The notes below the pieces were generated by a model that ran no database searches, was not told where the DNA came from, and worked only from the letters and a program-made list of their open reading frames with translations. 11,820 nt of DNA from an uncultured Pseudomonadales bacterium (lineage in GTDB: Bacteria > Pseudomonadota > Gammaproteobacteria > Pseudomonadales > Cellvibrionaceae): the NCBI GenBank assembly GCA_938048505.1, contig CALIUX010000076.1, positions 1 through 11,820 of the forward strand, given 5' to 3'. The translations under genes and the position numbers were made by a program. Numbering within the stretch: position 1 is the first letter of the stretch; each line of letters opens with the position of its first letter. Positions 1 to 5,787 of this stretch are shown piece by piece.

Positions 1-650
1 CGCTGATGTGCGCCAAGCCAACCGGCATCTTGTTCCCGTTTTTGCCCCGTATCGCGAATAACAATTTGTCGGGCTGTACTCAAGTCAGCTTCAGTGACTC
101 CACCGTTTTTTTGGCTCAGTGCTGCGAGGGTATGACCGGCTGATGCCACAGCATACATTTTGACTTGCATCAATGGGTCAGCTAAAAAGCCAGGAGGTGT
201 TTTAGCTGTAATGGCAATATGGGCAGCCCCACTCAATAATGCCTCATCGGTCCCGGATAGTGTTGTTTCGAGAATCTTGATGCGTGTTCTAGGGTATTTT
301 TGTGCAAGGACTTGTAAGGCTTCAAAGACAGGGCTGCGTGGTGCTAACGCATCTAATGCAATCGTGATGCTGTCTTCAACACCTGCTGCCATATCTTCGG
401 CTATACGCTCCATCGTTAAAGCGTGTTTTAGTAGCTCTTCTGCGTGACGGTACAACGTTTGTCCCGCTGCTGTAATAACGGCCTTGCGCCCTTGTTGCTC
501 TAGCACAGGCGATGCTAAATGTTGGGCCATTTGCTGCATGCTGTAGCTTACGCTGGATTGGCTCTTGTTGAGCACTTCGGCAGCTTTTGCATAACTCCCC
601 TCATCTACAACTGTTTTAAAGGTGAGCCATTGCTCTAGTGTGATTTTCAT
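1..650 (-). CDS. LysR-family transcriptional regulator (C-terminus cut by window edge)
   Basis: DNA-binding regulator of the LysR family. The minus strand reads open from an ATG at 648-650 to the window edge, giving the first 216 residues (full-length members have about 300). The N-terminus begins MKITLEQWLTFKTVVDEG and continues with the winged helix-turn-helix: GSYAKAAEVLNKSQSSVS (about residues 18-35) is the typical recognition-helix region. A linker helix follows, and from about residue 90 the start of the effector-binding domain (ITIALDALAPRSPVFEAL). The inducer cannot be told. An AGG lies about 6 bases before the ATG. It is divergent from azoR across 235 bases that hold an inverted repeat, the classic arrangement for a LysR protein controlling its neighbour and itself. 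Family assignment is secure; control of azoR-pirin is inference. Confidence 0.93.
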   Translation of the reverse strand, partial: MKITLEQWLTFKTVVDEGSYAKAAEVLNKSQSSVSYSMQQMAQHLASPVLEQQGRKAVITAAGQTLYRHAEELLKHALTMERIAEDMAAGVEDSITIALDALAPRSPVFEALQVLAQKYPRTRIKILETTLSGTDEALLSGAAHIAITAKTPPGFLADPLMQVKMYAVASAGHTLAALSQKNGGVTEADLSTARQIVIRDTGQKREQDAGWLGAHQ

Positions 651-696
651 AAAAAACCTGCTGTGGCCTTTGAAAATGGCTCATTCAGAATTAAAT

Positions 697-725
697 TATC
701 GAAAATTTTGTTCTTTTTGTCGATA
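697..725. promoter_or_regulatory. Inverted repeat TATCGA-N17-TCGATA, candidate LysR operator
   Basis: Perfect 6-base arms at 697-702 and 720-725 flank an AT-rich spacer that itself contains the palindrome AAAATTTT. It sits in the gap between the divergent lysR and azoR genes, about 50 bases upstream of the lysR start and 160 bases upstream of the azoR start. LysR proteins bind dyads in such positions. The arms are further apart than in a standard T-N11-A box, so the call is tentative. Confidence 0.4.
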
Positions 726-820
726 TTTTTGCCTCAATTGACCAGAAAAATCGTTATAGACTGATCTCAATGCTTTGGTTTAGCCGCATGTAGTGCAGTA
801 AATCAAAGGTGCATTCAATA

Positions 821-862
821 AAGCTATTTCATAAAAGCTATTTCATAACGACCATTTCACAA
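821..862. repeat. 14-base tandem repeat in the azoR leader (2 exact + 1 degenerate copy)
   Basis: The unit AAGCTATTTCATAA occurs at 821-834 and again exactly at 835-848. A third, diverged copy follows at 849-862, matching about 9 of 14 positions. The array ends 23 bases before the azoR start codon, so it probably lies in the 5' untranslated region or the promoter. It could be simple slippage DNA. Period and placement resemble the other short arrays in this window. Confidence 0.8.
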
Positions 863-885
863 AGACTATCGACCGGAGACCGACC

Positions 886-1512
886 ATGACAGCACAAAAA
901 GTATTACGTATTGATGCCAGTATTTCAGGCTCTGCAGGCCAATCGAATAGGTTAGCCGATGAGCTTATTGCGTCTTTACAGGAACAACATACACTTGATA
1001 TTAACCATCGAGACCTCAATGCTGAGCCTTTGCCGCACCTGAATGGCGATATCTTAGCGGCAATAGGTTTGCCGCCTGAAGAGCGAGATGCCGCGCAGCA
1101 AGAATGGGCTTCAGCCGCAGACCAAGTGGTTGATGAGCTAAAACAGGCTGACATTATGATATTGGGTATGCCTATGTACAATTTTGGAGTGCCCTCTACG
1201 GTTAAAGCATGGATGGATTATGCTGCACGCGCAGGCCAAACTTTTCGATACACTGAAAATGGCCCAGAAGGATTGCTGACAGGTAAAACGGCTTACATTG
1301 TTTCGACCCGCGGCGGCTTACATCGCAATAAACCGTCTGATAGTCAAACAAGTGCAGTGGATGTTTTTTTGAATTTTTTAGGTATTAAGGCTATTCATTG
1401 GATTTACGCTGAAGGCATTGCCATGAGCGACTATAAATCATCGGCTATTACAGGTGCTAAGCAGCATATAAAAGCATTGATCCATCAGGGGTTGAGTCAT
1501 GAAACTGCGTAA
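886..1512 (+). CDS. azoR: FMN-dependent NADH:quinone oxidoreductase / azoreductase (AzoR family)
   Basis: Cytosolic flavodoxin-fold enzyme that uses NAD(P)H for two-electron reduction of quinones and, in vitro, azo dyes, avoiding semiquinone radicals. The 208 residues match the usual length of about 200. Visible family features are the N-terminal strand and phosphate-binding segment (VLRIDASISGSAGQSNRLAD, residues 6-25), the FMN-contacting stretch PMYNFGVPSTVKAWMDYAAR (96-115), then GQTFRYTENGPEGLLTGK and STRGG (140-144). The start is supported by GGAG at 875-878, 7 bases before the ATG. Its 3' end overlaps the pirin gene by 14 bases, so the two are almost certainly co-transcribed and translationally coupled. 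The divergent LysR gene is the likely regulator. Family very sure; natural substrate unknown. Confidence 0.95.
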   Translation: MTAQKVLRIDASISGSAGQSNRLADELIASLQEQHTLDINHRDLNAEPLPHLNGDILAAIGLPPEERDAAQQEWASAADQVVDELKQADIMILGMPMYNFGVPSTVKAWMDYAARAGQTFRYTENGPEGLLTGKTAYIVSTRGGLHRNKPSDSQTSAVDVFLNFLGIKAIHWIYAEGIAMSDYKSSAITGAKQHIKALIHQGLSHETA

Positions 1513-2407
1513 AGTAGCCGAAGTGATCCAAGCGACAGCTGCATCGGATGGTGATGGCGTCAAACTGCTGCGTGTGTTTGGTGGGGTGCAGCCAGAGCGC
1601 TTTGACCCTTTTTTATTGCTTGATGAATTTGGATCAGCGGAGCCCGATGATTACATTGGCGGCTTCCCTCCGCACCCTCATCGAGGGTTTCAAACGGTCA
1701 CTTATATGCTGCAAGGTAAAATGGAGCATCGTGATCATATGGGAAATATTGGCCTACTCGAAGACGGTGGTGTGCAATGGATGACGGCGGGAAAAGGTAT
1801 CATCCATTCAGAAATGCCAAAGCAAACAGCAGGAAGAATGCGAGGCTTCCAGTTATGGATCAATTTGCCTGCCGCGCAAAAAATGCAACCATCAGGTTAT
1901 CAAGATATTCCCAAGCGTGATGTTCCTGAGTATTGTATTGATGGCACCAAGTTAAAAGCCATTGCGGGTGATGCAGTTATTAATGGCCAAGTTACTACAG
2001 GCTACTTTTCTTCTGACTTGACTCAACCTGTGTATTTGGATGTTTCGCTATTGCCAGGGAAGAGTTTAACAATGCCAATCGATCCAGAGAGTACAGTCTT
2101 GATATATGTTTATGAGGGTAGCCTCTTAAACGGTTTGAGCATTCCTTCAAAAAGTGATGGCCATAACCATGCGGAGTTTAAGGTCCATGAGCCAAATACC
2201 AAAGAAATAGGTGCCCAACAGCTTGCGCGTTTGGTGAAGGGTGAAGGTATCATGTTGAAAAATGCATCAAGCAATGTGGCGAAGTTTTTATTGTTAGCTG
2301 GGAAGCCGCTCAAGGAACCCATTGTTCAATACGGCCCGTTTGTAATGAATAGTCAGGCAGAAATCGAGCAGGCTTTGAGTGACTATCGAGCAGGGCAGCT
2401 TGCGTGA
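1499..2407 (+). CDS. Pirin-family protein (bicupin)
   Basis: Member of the pirin family of double-cupin proteins; some bacterial members (for example E. coli YhhW) have quercetin 2,3-dioxygenase activity and others bind regulatory partners. The 302 residues fit the family. The metal-binding residues of the first cupin are visible: H59 and H61 in PPHPHRGFQTVTYMLQG, then H103 and E105 in GKGIIHSEMP. The C-terminal part (about 175-300) is the second cupin, with the terminal segment LLLAGKPLKEPIVQYGPFVMN typical of the family. It starts inside the end of azoR, with AGGGG about 7 bases upstream of its ATG. Pairing with a quinone reductase next to a LysR gene is common and suggests a role in dealing with quinones or flavonoids. 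Exact function is unproven. Confidence 0.94.
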   Translation: MKLRKVAEVIQATAASDGDGVKLLRVFGGVQPERFDPFLLLDEFGSAEPDDYIGGFPPHPHRGFQTVTYMLQGKMEHRDHMGNIGLLEDGGVQWMTAGKGIIHSEMPKQTAGRMRGFQLWINLPAAQKMQPSGYQDIPKRDVPEYCIDGTKLKAIAGDAVINGQVTTGYFSSDLTQPVYLDVSLLPGKSLTMPIDPESTVLIYVYEGSLLNGLSIPSKSDGHNHAEFKVHEPNTKEIGAQQLARLVKGEGIMLKNASSNVAKFLLLAGKPLKEPIVQYGPFVMNSQAEIEQALSDYRAGQLA

Positions 2408-2483
2408 TGAGTGATTAAGGATAGGTGTCTTGGGGTTACCCTGTTTCGAATAATGCCTTATCACCTTCAGCTCAACTAAAGAG

Positions 2484-2528
2484 TATCCACACCTAGCCTC
2501 AATGAATAGCCTCAAAAGGTGTGGATAA
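2484..2528. repeat. Inverted repeat carrying a consensus DnaA box
   Basis: The 11-base arms TATCCACACCT (2484-2494) and AGGTGTGGATA (2517-2527) are perfect complements across 22 bases. The right arm contains TGTGGATAA (2520-2528), the complement of the DnaA box TTATCCACA with no mismatch. The left arm contains GTATCCACA (2483-2491), one mismatch away. The spacer carries a direct repeat TAGCCTCAA (2494-2502 and 2507-2515). No T-run follows, so it is not a standard terminator. It lies between the convergent pirin and TraB/GumN genes. Confidence 0.7.
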
Positions 2529-2536
2529 CTGCCTGC

Positions 2537-2557
2537 ACCCCTTTACTGGTAAGGGGT
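2537..2557. terminator. Weak hairpin, possible terminator between convergent genes
   Basis: ACCCCTT and AAGGGGT form a perfect 7-base stem around a 7-base loop, 130 bases after the pirin stop codon. The T-run (GTTTTTTAG, about 2571-2579) starts some 13 bases after the stem, too far for a textbook terminator. It may help end azoR-pirin transcription. Confidence 0.3.
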
Positions 2558-2614
2558 TGAGGTCTCTGATCGTTTTTTAGTCGTAGTGGCGGTTGAGGTG
2601 ATTTATTTGAGTGG

Positions 2615-2684
2615 CTTTTAACTACCCACTTTTAACTACTAACTTTGAGTTACAGGCTTTGAATTATTGGCTTTGAATGATCGG
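2615..2684. repeat. Degenerate 14-base tandem repeat at the 3' end of the TraB/GumN gene
   Basis: Five consecutive 14-base units at 2615, 2629, 2643, 2657 and 2671 all begin CTTTTAACTA or CTTTGA. The first two share CTTTTAACTAC and the fourth and fifth share CTTTGAAT and a closing GG. A sixth, weaker unit may follow at 2685. The array spans the stop codon of the minus-strand gene (2664-2666), so its last residues (roughly PIIQSQ) come from repeat units. This suggests the stop or tail arose by repeat expansion. Confidence 0.7.
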
Positions 2685-3623
2685 TTCTGATAAGAGTTGC
2701 TCAGATAGTGCAATCTTGGGCTGCGGGTCGAGTTGTTGTTTAAGGGTTAACCTTTCTACTTTATAGCCTTGGGCGCGTAACAAATTTTGCACACTATCTG
2801 CGCCAGCAAGGTGTGCTGCACCCACTAAAATAAACTCTTTTTCGGGTGTTGTGATGAGTGTTTTGATTTGTGTGATCCAGTTGAAATTGCGTTGCACCAG
2901 TAATGTATTGTACATATCGGGGAATCGCCCCTTCATGGTTTGAGTCATTTTCTCATCGATCTTTTTATCATCGCCGTTTTTCCAAGCGGTTATCAAGACT
3001 TCAAACTCAGCTTCTAAATTTTCAAAATCATCAAGTGATCCTTCAATAAAAGCATTTTCATAGCCTTCGCCCATTTTGGTGAGGACAGCCAGCTGTTCAT
3101 CAGCTGTCTCTAGGCTGGATAATGCTTTTTTATGTTTGCGGGCTTCTGCTGAAAAATAGATTTCGACACCGCTAGTAGGGCTAATGCCAATTTTTTGTAG
3201 CTCAGTGAGTGTGAGCGTCATAATGACCATGGCGGGCTTAAATGAATCAAACCCAGTAATCGGTATTCCACGTTGTTCTAGAAACTGTGTCAGTCGAGAA
3301 TAGGTTTTAGCGTTCAGTATGCTTTTTAGTGTTTGGCCTTGAGGTAAACGCATTTGCTCAAGCACTTTTTGCTGAAATCCGATTCCTAGCATTGCACTCA
3401 TGTCTGTTTCAAAAACAATCGTATCGCTATCATGAAAAGCCGCACCATATTCTGGCCTGAGAGGGTAATCGGTGGGGCGCAGCATATGAATGGTGCCGCC
3501 TAGATAGAGCTCACCCAATGAATTGGATACCTTCCATACCATTGCTTCACTAAACGCAAAGTTGCTCCAAAATGTACTACTGATAAGACTGATGACGAAG
3601 ATTGAAACGACTCTTTTTAGCAT
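2664..3623 (-). CDS. TraB/GumN-family secreted protein
   Basis: Predicted periplasmic protein of the TraB/GumN family (319 residues, a usual length), in the TIKI/TraB/EreA/ChaN superfamily of proposed metal-dependent hydrolases. The N-terminus is a signal peptide: MLKR, then a hydrophobic stretch to about residue 24, with likely cleavage near FAFS/EA. The mature part opens with WKVSNSLGELYLGGTIHML, containing the first GxxH motif, followed by TDYPLRPEY and FETDM. The second GxxH motif is near the C-terminus in ILVGAAHLAGADSVQNLL, followed by RAQGYKVERL. AGGA lies about 8 bases before the ATG. Bacterial members mostly lack a proven substrate. It has no operon partner: pirin is convergent and queE divergent. 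A Fur-like box about 170 bases upstream could make it iron-responsive, which is inference. The C-terminal tail lies in a tandem repeat and may be variable. Confidence 0.9.
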   Translation of the reverse strand: MLKRVVSIFVISLISSTFWSNFAFSEAMVWKVSNSLGELYLGGTIHMLRPTDYPLRPEYGAAFHDSDTIVFETDMSAMLGIGFQQKVLEQMRLPQGQTLKSILNAKTYSRLTQFLEQRGIPITGFDSFKPAMVIMTLTLTELQKIGISPTSGVEIYFSAEARKHKKALSSLETADEQLAVLTKMGEGYENAFIEGSLDDFENLEAEFEVLITAWKNGDDKKIDEKMTQTMKGRFPDMYNTLLVQRNFNWITQIKTLITTPEKEFILVGAAHLAGADSVQNLLRAQGYKVERLTLKQQLDPQPKIALSEQLLSEPIIQSQ

Positions 3624-4117
3624 TGTAAAATCCTATCAAACCGTAGTGGGCGATTCATCAAGGAAATGAATACCTATGACAAGGTGAACGCCGCTTACGT
3701 TTATTATTATTTTATCGGTTCTGCTGCTTGATCATAACAGGGTTAGTTTACTTGTGTGGTGTTTCAGTTTCATGTTACTCAAATTCATCCTTAAGAATTA
3801 TTCTCAAATAAGAATAAACCTTAAAAGCAATATGTAAAGAACGTTATTTGAAAAACGATTCAAAAGACATTGTGAGGTTTGTTTTAAAGTCACTAATGAG
3901 TGCTTTTTGAACTTTTCTCTTGTTGGCCCTGTATATGCAAACACTTATGTGTGCAAAGAGTATTCTTTTAAGCGAGGCAGCACAAAAACAGGTAAAATTG
4001 TCTCTTCGTCTTTTTGAGTTTTGTATGTGGTAGCTATGTTTGAATGCCTGTTCCTATCCCAGTCTGTCTCTGTACTTAAATGTCACGTCAAAGATCACGG
4101 TTTTGGGTGTGATATTT
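3624..4117. other. Divergent intergenic region between TraB/GumN and queE
   Basis: AT-rich stretch of 494 bases with no convincing ORF. It should hold the promoters of the minus-strand TraB/GumN gene and of queE. The only clear motif is the Fur-like box at 3792-3806. I found no riboswitch fold, tRNA or good -35/-10 pair. Confidence 0.6.
3792..3806. promoter_or_regulatory. Fur-box-like operator
   Basis: TAAGAATTATTCTCA matches the common 7-1-7 Fur motif form TGAGAATNATTCTCA at 13 of the 14 defined positions, the only difference being A for G at position 2. A further AAGAATAA at 3810-3817 forms an inverted repeat with TTATTCT (3799-3805), so overlapping Fur dimers could bind. It lies 169 bases upstream of the TraB/GumN start and 312 upstream of queE, so the minus-strand gene is the nearer target. 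Motif match is direct observation; regulation is inference. Confidence 0.55.
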
Positions 4118-4780
4118 ATGTCTGACGTGCAATCAGATGCAGGCTTACGCATCACAGAAATCTTTTATTCGTTACAGGGTGAATCCCAAACAATAGGGTT
4201 GCCTACCGTATTTGTGCGCTTGACCGGGTGCCCCTTGCGTTGTGGCTACTGTGACTCTGAATATGCATTCCATGGCGGTGAGCGCTTGGCGATAAGTGCT
4301 ATTTTGGAGCAAGTAGCGCACTTTAATCCTCGTATTGTTTGTGTCACGGGTGGCGAGCCACTTGCTCAGCCAAATTGTTGGCCGCTTATGAAGGCTTTAT
4401 GTGACGCAGGGTATGCGGTGTCATTAGAGACTAGTGGTGCAATAGATATTACGGGCGTAGATTCACGCGTCAGTATCGTGATGGATCTCAAGACGCCGAG
4501 CTCTAAAGAAGTTGCGCGCAACCGGTATGAGAATATTGCTTTGTTGAGCGATAAAGATCAGATAAAGATTGTCTTGGGTACCCGTGAAGATTATGAATGG
4601 GCTAAATTTAAGCTGGATGAATACCAGCTGCCTGCCCGCGTGGGAGAAGTTCTATTCTCCCCCGTTTATGAGCAACTAGAGGCCACCTCACTTGCTAACT
4701 GGATTGTTGACGATAATCTTCCCGTACGTTTTCAAATGCAGCTTCATAAATTGTTATGGGGTGATAAGCCTGGTGTGTAA
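4118..4780 (+). CDS. queE: 7-carboxy-7-deazaguanine synthase
   Basis: Radical-SAM enzyme that turns 6-carboxy-tetrahydropterin into 7-carboxy-7-deazaguanine, the ring-contraction step of preQ0/queuosine synthesis in the cytosol. With the ATG at 4118 it has 220 residues, typical of the family. The cluster motif C38-x3-C42-x2-C45 (TGCPLRCGYCDSEYAF) binds the [4Fe-4S] cluster and SAM. The N-terminal ITEIFYSLQGES, the GGEP motif (78-81), the LETSG and MDLKTPSS segments and the closing RFQMQLHKLLWG are all characteristic. The frame stays open upstream to a TTG at 4040, but those 26 residues are not conserved-looking, so 4118 (MSDVQSDAGL) is preferred. The ribosome site before it is weak. queC, the enzyme that takes its product onward, lies 261 bases downstream. 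Confidence 0.96.
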   Translation: MSDVQSDAGLRITEIFYSLQGESQTIGLPTVFVRLTGCPLRCGYCDSEYAFHGGERLAISAILEQVAHFNPRIVCVTGGEPLAQPNCWPLMKALCDAGYAVSLETSGAIDITGVDSRVSIVMDLKTPSSKEVARNRYENIALLSDKDQIKIVLGTREDYEWAKFKLDEYQLPARVGEVLFSPVYEQLEATSLANWIVDDNLPVRFQMQLHKLLWGDKPGV

Positions 4781-4847
4781 AGTGCGAGTGTTAATCCGTA
4801 TAGCTGTTTCTCGTTTTACTGCAGGCCATTAGATAATGATTACCGGC

Positions 4848-4883
4848 TGTCAAAACTTTTCAGGATAAATAGCAGTTTTGACA
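4848..4883. repeat. Perfect 10-base inverted repeat in the queE-queC spacer
   Basis: TGTCAAAACT (4848-4857) and AGTTTTGACA (4874-4883) are exact complements across a 16-base spacer. No T-run follows, so it is not a plain intrinsic terminator. It could be an operator for queC, an RNA hairpin in a queE-queC transcript, or an mRNA-processing site. The right arm ends in a perfect -35-like TTGACA (4878-4883), but I see no convincing -10 at the right distance. Confidence 0.6.
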
Positions 4884-4951
4884 TTGAAGTAGTTAATTGA
4901 AATGGTAATTAAGGTCGGTAAAGCAGTTGGAAATAGAGTGCCCAGAAATTG

Positions 4952-5038
4952 ATGGTGTTTAGATATAGGGCATTTAGAAATAAAGCATGTAGAAATAAAG
5001 CGTTTAGAAAAAGAGCATTTAGAAGTAGAGTATGTTGA
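4952..5038 (+). CDS. Possible 28-residue Arg-rich leader peptide before queC (tentative)
   Basis: A short frame opens with ATG at 4952 and ends with TGA at 5036-5038, three bases before the queC ATG. Because the DNA is a 15-base repeat, the peptide is a string of five-residue units such as AFRNK, ACRNK, AFRKR and AFRSR. It contains eight arginines, seven AGA and one AGG, codons usually scarce in gammaproteobacteria. The tight spacing would allow translational coupling to queC or ribosome stalling as control. Against it: no good ribosome-binding site is seen, and a 15-base repeat without stops in one frame can arise by chance. No family recognised. Confidence 0.2.
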   Translation: MVFRYRAFRNKACRNKAFRKRAFRSRVC

Positions 5039-5044
5039 GCTATG
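4955..5044. repeat. Degenerate 15-base tandem repeat running into the queC start codon
   Basis: Six units of exactly 15 bases start at 4955, 4970, 4985, 5000, 5015 and 5030. The consensus is about GCATTTAGAAATAAA. The units at 4970 and 4985 differ at one base, and the last (5030-5044) is the most diverged and contains the queC ATG at 5042. A weaker related stretch may begin near 4923. The array replaces what should be the queC ribosome-binding region, so only AGAAG/TAGAG and a close TGAG are available as Shine-Dalgarno-like sequence. Confidence 0.85.
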
Positions 5045-5713
5045 AGTAAAAAAGCCGTTGTGTTGGTGTCGGGTGGTCTTGATTCAACCACCGTTTTAGC
5101 GATTGCTAAATCCCAAGGGTATGACTGTTACACTATTAGTTTTGATTACGGTCAGCGCCACCGAGCAGAGCTTGACGCTGCTGCGCTAACGGCGAGTCGT
5201 TTGGGTGCTACTGAGCACAAGGTCGTATCATTAGATCTGCGGTCTATTGGTGGTTCGGCTTTGACAGATGATGCGATTGATGTGCCTACAGATGATCCTG
5301 GTGGGATTCCCGTCACTTATGTACCTGCGCGTAATACAGTTTTTTTGTCGATAGCGTTAGGTTGGGCTGAAGTGCTCGACGCAGAAGCGATTTGTATTGG
5401 TGTCAATGCAGTTGATTATTCTGGCTACCCTGACTGTCGCCCTGAATATATTAATGCCTTTCAGAAAATGGCGAATGTGGCCACTAAAGCCGGCATTGAA
5501 GGCCGCCCCATTACGATTCAGACCCCTCTTATCGACTTAACCAAAGAGCAGATCATCCAGCAAGGGCATGCTTTGGGTGTTGACTACGGGATGACGGTAT
5601 CGTGCTATCAAGCTGATGATGAAGGTAGAGCCTGCGGCAGTTGTGATTCATGTCGCTTGCGCAAAAAAGGCTTTAGCGATGCCAATGTTGCGGATCCAAC
5701 TCGCTATATTTAG
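5042..5713 (+). CDS. queC: 7-cyano-7-deazaguanine (preQ0) synthase
   Basis: ATP-dependent enzyme converting 7-carboxy-7-deazaguanine plus ammonia to preQ0, the step after QueE in queuosine synthesis. Its 223 residues match the family. It has the PP-loop ATP-pyrophosphatase motif SGGLDSTT (residues 10-17), [11 protein letters not shown] (35-44), the [18 protein letters not shown] segment (93-110) and [17 protein letters not shown]. The four zinc ligands at the C-terminus are C188, C198, C201 and C204. The start [12 protein letters not shown] is well supported by alignment to the family, although the ribosome-binding site is poor and buried in a 15-base tandem repeat. Expression may depend on that leader. 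The zinc-ribbon gene lies 74 bases downstream. Confidence 0.97.
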   Translation: MSKKAVVLVSGGLDSTTVLAIAKSQGYDCYTISFDYGQRHRAELDAAALTASRLGATEHKVVSLDLRSIGGSALTDDAIDVPTDDPGGIPVTYVPARNTVFLSIALGWAEVLDAEAICIGVNAVDYSGYPDCRPEYINAFQKMANVATKAGIEGRPITIQTPLIDLTKEQIIQQGHALGVDYGMTVSCYQADDEGRACGSCDSCRLRKKGFSDANVADPTRYI

Positions 5714-5727
5714 CTTATACCAATTTT

Positions 5728-5775
5728 CTAATGGCTCTCTATGGGTTTTAGTGAATACGAATAAACAACCATTAG
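5728..5775. repeat. 7-base inverted repeat after queC
   Basis: CTAATGG (5728-5734) and CCATTAG (5769-5775) are exact complements, 34 bases apart, in the short gap between queC and the zinc-ribbon gene. The distance and lack of a T-run argue against a terminator. It could be an operator or chance. Confidence 0.25.
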
Positions 5776-5787
5776 TGAAGTGACTTT

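Noticed and set aside
160..447. 95-residue plus-strand ORF
   Set aside because: It lies antisense within the LysR coding frame, which has clear family motifs; no ribosome site or recognisable motif.
738..760. azoR promoter TTGACC with TATAGA
   Set aside because: The two hexamers are only 11 bases apart, too close for a sigma-70 promoter.
2294..2515. 73-residue minus-strand ORF
   Set aside because: It overlaps the end of the pirin gene antisense and runs into the inverted repeat; it has no recognisable motif.
2483..2528. Replication origin
   Set aside because: Only two DnaA boxes, no AT-rich unwinding element beside them and no dnaA, dnaN or other origin-linked genes in the window.
4040..4117. 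Upstream extension of queE from a TTG codon
   Set aside because: The 26 added residues do not resemble QueE, and the family N-terminus begins just after the ATG at 4118.
4832..4845. Second Fur box (GATAATGATTACC)
   Set aside because: Only the first nine bases match the Fur consensus; the other half-site is missing.
4781..5041. preQ1 riboswitch before queC
   Set aside because: I looked for the short C-rich pseudoknot pattern of preQ1-I and could not see it; the spacer is AT-rich repeat. A covariance-model search would settle it.
4955..5044. CRISPR array
   Set aside because: Units are 15 bases, directly abutting, with no unique spacers and no cas genes nearby.
4909..5091. 60-residue minus-strand ORF with LNALF-type repeats
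   Set aside because: It is the complement of the 15-base DNA repeat and overlaps the queC start; the regular peptide only reflects the repeat and is not a real pentapeptide-repeat protein.
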